In this document: piece by piece, positions 42,775 through 52,105 of the stretch | Layout: every line of letters starts with the position of its first letter | Position numbering within the stretch: the stretch's first letter is position 1 | Assembly (NCBI GenBank): GCA_001972305.1 | Contig: BDDD01000081.1 | Coordinates: forward strand, 615,223 to 679,222 | DNA from: Cephalotus follicularis | Lineage: Eukaryota; Streptophyta; Magnoliopsida; Oxalidales; Cephalotaceae | Reading direction: 5' to 3' | DNA: 64,000 bases | Made by a program: the position numbers and the translations under genes | The notes under the pieces: model-generated | What the model was told of the DNA's origin: nothing | Seen by the model: only the letters and a program-made list of their open reading frames with translations | Database searches by the model: none

Positions 42775-43450
42775 AAAATGGAGTCCACATTTGAAAATTT
42801 TCTAACAACCTCCACTGGGATACCATCGTACTAGCTATCATAGCTTTACGACTCAATGCATCAGCAACAACATTTGCTTTCCCAGGAAGATACTGGATAC
42901 TACAATCATAATCATTAAAGAACTTAACCCATCGACGTTGCCTCACATTCAACTCATCTTGGCGGAATAGATACTTCGGACTCTTATGATCAGTAAATAT
43001 CTCAAATTGTGCCCCATACAAATAATGTCTCCAGTTCTGAAAAGCAAACACAATCGCAGCCAGTTCGAGATCATGGGTCGGGTAATTCTCTTCATAGGGT
43101 TTCAGCTTCCTCGAAGCATAAGAAATCACCCCACCACGTTGTATCAACATGCAACCCAATCCCTTACCCGAAGCATCGCTATACACAGCAAAGTCTTCAC
43201 TACCATTGGGCAATGCCAATATAGGAGCAGTAATCAGTCGGTCGTTCAATTCTCGGAAACTAGCCTTGCAATCCTCATCCTAGACAAATAAAGTCTTCTT
43301 CTGGGTCAACTGTGTCAATGGTGCGGCTATTTTCTAAAAATTCTGGATGAATCTTCGATAATAACCCGCCAATCCAAGGAAACTATGCACCTTGGTAACA
43401 TTCTTCGATTGTGGCAAATCCCGGACAACCTCAGTCTTCGACGGATCCAC
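42775..43450 (-). pseudogene. pol: Element F reverse transcriptase end and RNase H remnant
   Basis: Minus strand. The RT thumb (VDPSKTEVVRDLPQSKNVTK, then VHSFLGLAGYYRRFIQNF) starts at the cut made by element J at 43450 and is followed by a stop. A second stop separates it from RNase H, which is then open from about 43249: [49 protein letters not shown] and [12 protein letters not shown]. The last residues of the open frame after 42775 belong to LTR H, not to F. The polymerase catalytic box is not in the window because J inserted downstream of it in the coding sense. Confidence 0.9.
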
Positions 43451-45354
43451 TATTAGATTGGGGTGTCCCTGCAAGCCACGAGGAGGCTGCACATATATGT
43501 ACTTTACATTTGACACACTCTTGAATCCTACATTCTTAGTTCCATTCATGTTCTATTGTGCATATTTAATAAACAACGGCATCTTAGTATATGTATTATC
43601 CCAAACCGTCTCATCGGATCAGTTGATCACCATGTCAACCGAATACAAATATAGCGCCCTGTTCGTAAAGGGTTGGATCTCGTTCCTGAGAGGTTATGAG
43701 AATGAGATCCTTACTCCATTGTGACAAATGCTCAAAGTCATAGGTTCACTTTCTTAGGGCAATTGATGAACCGCAAAGACTTGCCGTGTTATGCTTGCTT
43801 CGAATGGTAAAGGTGGATGGATCATCTCATTGCCATTTAGGTTTTACCCTAAAGCTGATGCGGGGTGCCTACAGAGGCACGACACTGAACTGACCCACCA
43901 TAGGTTATCTATTTGGTAAGTCAACACCTTTGTCAATAGCGTTCCTATTATCGCGGTAGTGCTTAGTCAAAGGTGACTAGTAGATCATACGTGATTTACG
44001 TTGTGTCCTTAGACTTGAGTGTCTGGCATGGATTGTGCACTAACTTCTTGGCTTTGATTTCCGCCTTCCCCAGCACTAGCCACGTGCTAGCAAAAGGGTT
44101 GTCTTTGGGCCTTGTGGGAACTGCACTGAGATGTATGGGCGAGTTTGAAAGATGGGATCGTCACATCCGTGTTGAGTGTTATAGGCTCTATAACATCTAT
44201 GACCGTTGAAGACTTAAAGTCCTGGCTAGGCACTGGGAAATTGGGAACAAGAGGTTTCCGAGGATATCTCCCATAGTCTTAGTGCAATCATGATATTACA
44301 GTTATCATGGTTTGACCTAGGGGTGACATTAATCCAAACCCTAGTCCGCGGTCGGAGCTAAGATGGTGAAGGATATGCGGCACACAAACTGATGACAGTG
44401 ATAAAGCATTGGGGAACCGGCTAATGAATGATAGACGTGGTACTTTGTGGTCCACCTATCTGGGGGAGATTAAAGATCACACCAGGGCTATTAGTTGGAT
44501 AGTCATACAAGAACTTTGGGATGTTCTGGGAAATTTATCATCGTACGGGAAATCCATCAGGCTTTCGGGTCCCGCCTGATTATTGGAAAAGTGACGCATG
44601 ATGCACACATGCTTAATTGGTGGTAAATCTAGTTTTTAACTACTATATATGTAACGTCCGAGAATTTCATACCTTGTAATAATTTAATTTTTGATGTAAC
44701 CTTATCATGGAATTAATGAGAATAATGAAATTCCTGACTTTGATGATGTTTTCCAAACTTTAATGATGTTGACTTTGGAATAGGAATGTTAAAGAAATGT
44801 TAAAATTTCAAATTGAAGCAAAACGGTGCAGTGTTTGGTTGAAAGCGTCGATGACTACGCAGCGAAGATGCGCACGTAAACCATGCACATGTACGTCGAC
44901 GCTTGTTGATGACATCGTGTTGGAAACCCGGGGGGTCTCCCGGTCAATTTTGGGTCTAGGATGCTAGTGTGTATAATTTTAATATTACAAAAGATACCAA
45001 GACAACAAGTCAAGGTTAACACTAACATCTTGCTACCAAAATCAATATGCCTAGGATCTCTGTTTGATGTTCAATCGAACAATTATGAAATCAAGCATGC
45101 ACGCAAAACCATAAAGTTTAAGCACAGTGGAAAACATAAAAGTATAAGGGAAGCAACCATACCAACGTTGGAGGCTCCACCACTTTGCCGCTACACGCTT
45201 GCAGTAGCAACTGCCGGCCACCGGTAACACCGTCGGTTTTTGGACAGTTCACGTTAGGTCCGATCTTGACACCACCGAAATCCAAAAAATCTGCTATACC
45301 CGAATCTGGAGGAGACACGCCCGGAACCGCGCCAGAATACGGCGGTCAGAGGGG

Positions 45355-45665
45355 GCGACTCACTGAGTTCAGACTCAGTGAGTCTCGGTCAACTCGCCAT
45401 TGACCGGCCTTGACATATGTGGACGCTAACACCCCGCCGAACACACCGGTGGCTGAGACTCGGCGAGTCTCGGCTAAGAACGCCATGAACGACCGGTGGC
45501 GAGTCACGGGGTTGACTCATCGTTTGTCACCAGCAGCCGCCAAGCCACCAAACGGCTCAGCAACACCAGCCCGACACACCCCAACCCAAGACTCACCGTG
45601 ACTCGGCGCGAAACGCCTAGTCACAGCAGCCCGATGCGTCAACTCGCCCGGTTGACTCACCACCC
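45355..45665. repeat. TGAGTC/GACTCA-rich module, J2
   Basis: GACTCACTGAGTTCAGACTC, then ACTCAGTGAGTCTCGGTCAA, then several CGGCGAGTC and GGTTGACTCA copies. The counterpart in J is at about 53950-54275 (GACTCACTGAGTCTAAACTC). Confidence 0.6.
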
Positions 45666-47056
45666 ACAAACACTGGCCAAAACGACCGGAGACGCCTAAG
45701 CTAAGGTCAAGATAGGTAGAGCCAAAGGTTGGCTCCACCTACCAGTGACGATCGGGGGCGGAAAGGGACGCCAGAGCAGGGAGGCGGCAGAAATGCGATC
45801 TGCTGCCACAAAGAGAAAGAGGGAGAAAGAGGGAGAATCCCGGAGAGAGAGGGAAGGAGAGTTACCAGGGAAGGACGCCCGCCTTCACCTGGTCATCGGC
45901 GCGAAGCGCCGTCATCTTCCTCTACCAGAAACAGGTCCCCTGTGCGCAACGCACGATTCACGCTCTCTCCTGCCAAAACGCACGGGTGCGGGCGTGAAAA
46001 AGAGTGGGAGAGATGGGAGAGAGTGTGAGAGAGATTAAGAGAGAGATTTTTTAAAAATTAGTTTTTAAAATGCATTTTTTACTTAATAAAATAAGTCTCT
46101 CTCTCTCTCTCCCTCTCTCTCTGATATTTCTCTTTTAAAAAAAAATCTCTTTCAATTTAAATTAAATTTCTCTTTCAAAATTAATTTGTTTCTCCCACAT
46201 GTTTAATAATTCTCATAATTAATTAAACATGTTTCTCTATTTTATGATTCAATTAAGGTCTCTCACTTTAAATAACTAAAGACTCTCTCTTTAATTAATT
46301 TAATTAAAATTAAATCATGCTCTGGCTTTAAAGTCTCTTTATATGTCAAGATGACTATTAGTGGAACGAAAAATAAACCACTAATGTCAAAATAATATAT
46401 ACTAGTTAAAAACTAGATTTACCACCAAGCGAGCATGTGTGCAGCATGCGTCACTTTTCCAATAATCAGGCGGGACCCAAAAGCCCGGTGGATTTCTGAT
46501 ACGATGATAAATTTCCCAGAACATCCCTAAGTTCTGGTACGACTATCCAGCTGATAGCCCCAGTGTGAATCCCATCACCCCCTAGATCAGTGTAAACCAT
46601 GTCTGAAAGACTACAAGAGGGGGGTGAATTGTAGACTTTAAATTAAATATGAACTTTTTCGAGAAATAAGCCAACAATTTAAAATAACAATTATATTAAA
46701 CAGTTATACTTAAGAAAGTAAAGAGATAGAGTAGAAGAATGCAAACACAGTTTATAGTGGTTCGGCTTAATCTCTTGCCTACGTCCACTTTTCTCAAGGA
46801 CCTCCTTGAGTTTCCACTAGTATCCGACCTCGAATACAATAATCGTGATTGACCTCAATCACACATACAAGGGTTCACTCCCCTCAAATATTTGAACAAA
46901 ATACAAGAATGAATAGCTTTTTGTATCACCTCTCAAAGGCTTGATATAGACTAAATTTGCTCACAATGATAACTTTGAAATGAGAACCGAACAACTCAAT
47001 GTAATGCGATAATTGCTTGTGTAACTTGGATGCTTTTTCTTGGTTGTTCTTGTGCC

Positions 47057-47064
47057 TATTTATA
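47057..47064 (-). promoter_or_regulatory. TATA box, G 3' LTR
   Basis: TATAAATA on minus. Confidence 0.6.
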
Positions 47065-47187
47065 CTGTTTTCTGGCGATAGGATAATGATATAGCCGTTG
47101 GATGTCTTGTAGCCGTTGGCACATAATTGGAAATTTTGTTCCTTAATTCGTGCGTTGATAAGATAACATCTTATCGTATTTCTTGAT

Positions 47188-47370
47188 TAAAGTGTCGCCG
47201 CCTTAATTTTAGGCGTCGACTTCATGTGCTGAACTTGTGCTTTATATTGTCGCCACCTTAAAACTTTAGTGCTGCCGCTTTGTGCGTTTAAGTGGTAGAC
47301 TCCTTTATGTTACTCTCGACGCCTTCAAACTTTACAATCCCATAGGCGTCGCCACCTCAAAATTAGGTGT
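47188..47370. repeat. GTCGCCGCCTTAA / GTCGAC cluster, G 3' LTR
   Basis: About seven copies of a GTCG[CA]C[GA][CG]CTTAA type; exact GTCGAC near 47215 and 47366. It lies about 125 bp upstream (LTR sense) of the TATA box. The second copy is at about 49765-49947. Confidence 0.7.
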
Positions 47371-47491
47371 CGACAGCTTGTTTAAAAACGATTTGTATGC
47401 TTTGTGTTATTGTTTATCTTGCACAAAACAAACTCATTAGTGGCAAATATGTTATCATCAAAATTAGGAATTGAGACATTAAATGTCAACA

Positions 47492-48480
47492 ATCTCCCCC
47501 TTTTTGATGATGACAAAAAAAATTTGAATTGAATACAAAAGAGATTATTAGGGAAATGTAATGAACAAAATTTACTCCCCCTCAATTTTTGCTCTTCCTT
47601 TTATTGTGCAAAATCCACAAAAACTTGCATACTCCCCCTGCATAATTTGAACACAACCAGCAAAAAAAAAAATGCAAAACACCAAAATGTGCTTTACCAA
47701 AATTGTCAACAGTCCTCAAATGTGCAAAATGTGTTCATAGACACAAAATGTCAACAATGCAAATATGCAGCAAAAAAATAGTTCTAAGCTCTGCACACCA
47801 AAATGCACCCTGCATAGCAAAATACCCAAGTGCACAGCAAAAATGCAAATATGCCAGACTACACAGCCTGCAATATCAGCAGCCCTGCAGAATCATAAAA
47901 CAGCAGCAGCCTTGCAAAGTACCACAATACACAGCCTACAATGTCAGCAGCCCTGCGAAAAAAAATTCTCATGAACAATCTACAAACATAGCATGAACAA
48001 CCTGCAAACAGCATAAACACACAACACTAGCAGCCCAGCCTGCAAACAGCATAAACACACAGCAACAATATCAAGCCTGCAATGTCACAATATCAATAGC
48101 CCTGCAAAAATATGCACTGCAACAACACAATCAAAATCCAGCAAAAATTTCAAAATGCACTGCAAGAATATCAAGCCTGCATATATCTCAAAATCCAGCA
48201 ACAAACTCAAAATACACTGCAAGAATATCAAGCCTGTCATCAAAATGCACTGCACTAACATAGCAATAACATAGCAGCACAAAGCAACAATATGAACTCT
48301 AAATATGCCCTGCAATATGCTCTGCAACACAGCAGCACAGTGATAAAATTCTCCCCCTTTTTTTGTTATCATCAAAAGGAAATTAAATAAAAATAAAAAG
48401 AGTGATACATAATTTAAATAAAGATCATCCAACAAGTAGACAACATCCATTATTTAAACAAGTAATACTACCAAACTACT
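47492..48480 (-). other. Element G 3' non-coding region with GGGGGAG tracts
   Basis: The true polypurine tract is 47492-47506 (AAAAAGGGGGAGAT on minus) before the LTR. Further C-runs on plus at about 47577, 47634 and 48353 are extra tracts of the same kind. Between them is AT/CA-rich DNA with short repeats (AATATCAAGCCTGC, CAGCCCTGCA). No gene. Confidence 0.75.
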
Positions 48481-48490
48481 TAAAAAAATG

Positions 48491-48850
48491 TCAATCGTCC
48501 ATTTGATCATCGTCATCCCCTAGATCTTCAATATCGGTATTGTGATCTTCGATGTCATCTCTTATAAGTCCTTGTTCAAACAGCTTTCTTTCTAGTCTAA
48601 TTTGTCTACTTTTAATACTTTTGATATCTTTTACCATATCTCGTTGGTTGGTTTCAATGCCTTGGATAGCTTGCATAAGCTGATCGAACTGACTTGAAGT
48701 AAACAAATTAGTAGGACTACTCGCAATTTCAAGAGCTATTTCCTCTTGACCTTGTACTTCTTCACCTTCTTCATTTTCTTCATCTTCGTCATCAATTCTG
48801 TTAGAATCTTCATTTCTTGGAATCCATGTCCCAAGCCTTTTAAATTTATA
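48491..48850 (-). CDS. Element G envelope-like C-terminal fragment, coiled coil
   Basis: Open frame 48491-48856 on minus. It begins FKRLGTWIPRNEDSNRID, matching LGTWIPRD and DEDSNR of element C's env-like ORF on both sides of D. It is acidic (DDEDEENEEGEE), then a helical stretch likely to form a coiled coil (QFDQLMQAIQGIETNQRDM, then KDIKSIKSRQIRLERKLFEQ), ending in an acidic tail DLGDDDDQMDD. It has no own start from the original gene; the Met at its start arises at the deletion junction. Frame differs from the gag fragment, so a fusion protein would not form without frameshift. Confidence 0.8.
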   Translation of the reverse strand, partial: YKFKRLGTWIPRNEDSNRIDDEDEENEEGEEVQGQEEIALEIASSPTNLFTSSQFDQLMQAIQGIETNQRDMVKDIKSIKSRQIRLERKLFEQGLIRDDIEDHNTDIEDLGDDDDQMDD

Positions 48851-49122
48851 GCACATATGATTACATGTTTTGCCTTAGCATTTAACTGCACTATTTTTCT
48901 ATCATCATCATTATATTTATTCCTAGGTTTTGAAATAAGTTCACCATTTTCATTAGTAATAGTAGGTAAATTTGGACCATCTACAATTAAGTCCCAAAGA
49001 TTATAATCTAGAGATTGAATAAAAAGAGTCATTTTGGCTTTCCAGTGACTATAATTATTTCCATCAAAAAATGGTGGTTTTGAAATATTTTGGCTTTCAC
49101 TAGAATTAAAGTTCATGGCCAT
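48850..49122 (-). CDS. gag: Element G Gag N-terminal fragment
   Basis: The open frame extends from the LTR (49254) to 48736, but the natural start is the Met near 49117-49122 (MAMNFNSSESQNISKPPFF), followed by FDGNNYSHWKAKMTLFIQSL and NLWDLIVDGP, the opening of Sirevirus Gag. It stays in homology to about 48855 (VQLNAKAKHVIICA). Then the sequence switches to env-like DNA read out of frame, giving a short Lys-rich tail. About 90 residues of real Gag remain of several hundred. Element C lacks exactly this N-terminal part, so the two elements keep complementary pieces of gag. Confidence 0.8.
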
Positions 49123-49166
49123 ATTGATCTTTAAATCTCTAACACTTAAGAATAATGAGATTACCC

Positions 49167-49178
49167 GCTCTGATACCA
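49167..49178 (-). other. Primer binding site of element G
   Basis: TGGTATCAGAGC on minus, two bases inside the 5' LTR end (CTTTCA AT TGGTATC). Perfect match to the initiator Met-tRNA type. Confidence 0.92.
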
Positions 49179-49180
49179 AT

Positions 49181-50068
49181 TGAAAGACTACAAGAGGGGG
49201 GTGAATTGTAAACTTTATATTAAATATGAACTTTTTCGAGAAATAAGCCAACAATTAAAAATAACAATTATATTAAACAGTTATACTTAAGAAAGTAAAG
49301 AGATAGAGTAGAAGAATGCAAACACAGTTTATAGTGGTTCGGCTTAATCTCTTGCCTACGTCCACTTTTCTCAAGGACCTCCTTGAGTTTCCACTAGTAT
49401 CCGACCTCGAATACAATAATCGTGATTGACCTCAATCACACATACAAGGGTTCACTCCCCTCAAATATTTGAACAAAATACAAGAATGAATAGCTTTTTG
49501 TATCACCTCTCAAAGGCTTGATATAGACTAAATTTGCTCACAATGATAACTTTGAAATAAGAATCGAACAACTCAATGTAATGTGATAATTGCTTGTGTA
49601 ACTTGGATGCTTTTTCTTGGTTGTTCTTGTGCCTATTTATACTGTTTTCTGGCGATAGGATAATGATATAGCCGTTGTATGTCTTGTAGCCGTTGGCACA
49701 TAATTGGAAATTTTGTTCCTTAATTCGTGCGTTGATAAGATAACATCTTATCGTATTTCTTGATTAAAGTGTCGCCGCCTTAATTTTAGGCGTCGACTTC
49801 ATGTGCTGAACTTGTGCTTTATATTGTCGCCACCTTAAAACTTTAGTGCTGCCGCTTTGTGCGTTTAAGTGGTAGACTCCTTTATGTTACTCTCGACGCC
49901 TTCAAACTTTACAATCCCATAGGCGTCGCCACTTCAAAATTAGGTGTCGACAGCTTGTTTAAAAACGATTTGTATGCTTTGTGTTATTATTTATCTTGCA
50001 CAAAACAAACTCATTAGTGGCAAATATGTTATCATCAAAATTAGGAATTGAGACATTAAATGTCAACA
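49181..50068 (-). repeat. Element G 5' LTR, 888 bp
   Basis: Same length as the 3' LTR; differences seen include one T/A, one G/T and several C/T or G/A changes. Followed on minus by AT and the primer binding site. Confidence 0.92.
49634..49641 (-). promoter_or_regulatory. TATA box, G 5' LTR
   Basis: TATAAATA on minus; the promoter expected to drive the element's RNA. Confidence 0.6.
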
Positions 50069-51899
50069 ATGTCTATCATTCGTTAGCGGTTCCCCAGTGC
50101 TTTATCACTGTCATCGATTTGTGTGCTGCGTATCCTTCATCATCTCGGCTCTGACCGTGGACTAGGGTTTGGATAAATGTCACCCCTAGGTAAAATCGCG
50201 ATAACTATAATTCTATGAACGCACTGAGACTATGGGAGACATCCCCAAAAACCTCTTGTTCCCTATCTCCCAGTGCCCGGCCGGGACTTTAAGTCTTCAA
50301 CGGTCACAGATGTTATAGAGCCTATAACCCTCAACACGGGTGTGACGATTCCATCTTGCGCACTCGCCCATACATCTCAATGTAGCTCCCAAAAGGCCCA
50401 AAGACAACCCTTTTGCCAGGACGTGGCTAGTGCTGGGGAAGGCAGAAATCAAAGCCAGGCAGTTACTGCACAATGTATGTCAGCCGCTCAGGTCTAATGA
50501 TACAACGTAAATCACGTATGATCTACTAGTCCCCTTTGACTAAACACTACTGCGATAATAGGAACTCTATTGACAAAGGTGTTGACTCTCCAAATAGATA
50601 ACCTATGGTAGGTCGGTTCAGTGTCGTGCCTCTGCATGCACCCCGCATCAGCTTTAGGGTAAAACCCAAATGGCAATGGGATGATCCATCCTCTCTAACA
50701 TCGGGAGCAAGCATAACATGACAAGTCTTTGCGGTTCTTCAATTGCCCTAAGAAAGTGAACCTATGACTTGGAACTTTTGTCACAATGGAGTAAGGATCT
50801 CATTCTCATAACCTCTCAGGCACGAGATCCAACCCTTTACGGATAGGGCGCTATATGTGTATTCAGTTGACATGATGATCAACTGATCCATTGAAACGGT
50901 ATGGGATAATACATATAGCCAGATGCCAATCTTTTATTGAAAATGCACAATAGATTACGAATGGAACTAAAAATGTACGATTCAAGAGTGTGTCATATGC
51001 TGAGAACATATGTCTGCAGCCTCCTCGTGGCTTGCAGGGACACCCTAATCTAACATGTCGATGCCCGTTAGACAAAACGCTATAAGCGTCGATGCCTAAA
51101 TGTAAACGTCGACTCTTTGCATTGTGTCCCTAATGCGCACAAACAACAGATAAACGTGGCGCATGGAGGCATGTTCATGCCACTCTTCAGGCACTTTCAC
51201 ATGCGTTTTACGACATGTTGATCATGCATTAAGATTCCCTGAGTTACCAATACTTGAAAGTCACTAAAGAGAGAAGGAATCTCTAAGTGCATGGCCTGTG
51301 AGGAGGAAGAATGCAACACCTGTTGCGCTAGGCTGCATGAAGGAGAGAGACTTGAACTGGTGGGCATATGTAGATGGAACAAAGATGAAATCTGCATAAA
51401 AGTTGACCCTCTCACCTTCCTCTCAGTTGTTACTGATAGAAAAAGAAACCAGAAGCTGAGAGAGAGACATAGAGTGAAAGATAGCAGAAAGATTAGAGAG
51501 AGAAGATCTCAAACTCCATTGTTGAGCAAGGGAGAACTTGGAGCTTGGACAACGACTGTGGAGTGAACCAAGGAGCTTTTAGGCTAAACCTGGGGACTTA
51601 AAGTGACTGATTGGATACTAAAAGAGGTGGACTTTCAGCTTCTAACTTGAGGCCAGAGGTAGGGGAAGCCATACTTGTATTTTGTGTTCAATATCGATGT
51701 TCGTTCAGTGATGTTTATGCATAGATTGCATGACCTGTTAAACTATTTTTGGGCACTAAAATTTTGCCTTGTTGTACTCGATGTGTAATATGATGTTGCA
51801 TGTCAGCTTTCTGGGCTTTATACATGTTGGATTGCATGTTATTGTTGTGGAAATGTCACTGTTTCGTCACGTCATGAGGAAGAAGACGACTGGTGCTTG

Positions 51900-52105
51900 A
51901 AACCATCGAAGCCCTTGGTAAGCATCGACGCTTTGTACTGTGAACTGCGTTTTATGTACTGAATGCGTTTTAAACGTCGATGCCTATGGGAGGAGACATC
52001 GATGCCTAGGCACTGGAAAGCGCTGACTCTATGGGACTGAACGTCGACGCTTAAGTGACATAAGCGTTGACGCCTAAGGAAAAAACGTCGACGCTTTAGA
52101 GTACT
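51900..52105. repeat. ACGTCGACGCTT cluster, LTR K
   Basis: Exact GTCGACG at 52043 and 52087 (and at 44895 in the left part), with variants GCATCGACGCTTTG, AAACGTCGATGCCTA, AAGCGTTGACGCCTAAGG. Confidence 0.75.

Larger units (their letters stand above)
18028..43450 (-). mobile_element. Element F: Ty3/gypsy LTR retrotransposon, minus strand, 3' part, heavily nested
   Basis: The minus-oriented 3' LTR spans 18028-38640, with solo LTR E (and everything in E) inside. Pol continues from 38641 to 43450, with solo LTR H inside. Element J cuts it in the RT domain at 43450/43451; the 5' half is not in the window. The left flank is CAGTG (18023-18027), so the matching target duplication should lie beyond the window. 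Domain order RT-RNase H-integrase shows Ty3/gypsy. Confidence 0.85.
46604..47491 (-). repeat. Element G 3' LTR, 888 bp
   Basis: On minus starts TGTTGACATTTAATGTC at 47491 and ends GTAGTCTTTCA at 46604. Bounded by a polypurine tract on the right. Holds GTCGCCGCC/GTCGAC motifs (47188-47370) and a TATA box. Confidence 0.92.
46604..50068 (-). mobile_element. Element G: Sirevirus deletion derivative, 3465 bp
   Basis: Minus strand. A perfect target duplication ATGTC (46599-46603 and 50069-50073). Both LTRs are 888 bp and differ at about nine sites by eye, near 1%. A perfect primer binding site and polypurine tract are present. Inside 1689 bp, the start of gag is joined to the end of an envelope-like ORF; knuckles, protease, integrase, RT and RNase H are gone. 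The youngest datable insertion here. Confidence 0.93.
44918..51055 (-). mobile_element. Solo LTR J2: inverted copy of J's LTR inside K, split by G
   Basis: Minus-oriented: starts TGTTAGATTAGGGTGTCCC at 51055 and ends GGGTTTCCAACA at 44918. Parts 44918-46603 and 50074-51055 make about 2.67 kb. No internal DNA, so solo. The flanks CATCG and TGTCG agree at only three of five bases. With J's own LTR it makes a large inverted repeat (43451-44649 against 50074-51055; 53395-54485 and 57117-57303 against the left part). Holds a CT-rich microsatellite at about 46095-46130. Confidence 0.85.

Noticed and set aside
43973..44209. Short frames in J's LTR as possible captured host gene
   Set aside because: The same stretch in inverted copy J2 (about 50290-50520) has stops and indels; no sign of coding conservation.
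51291..51566. 91-aa Glu/Arg-rich frame
   Set aside because: Within solo LTR K; charged because of purine-rich leader DNA; no motif.
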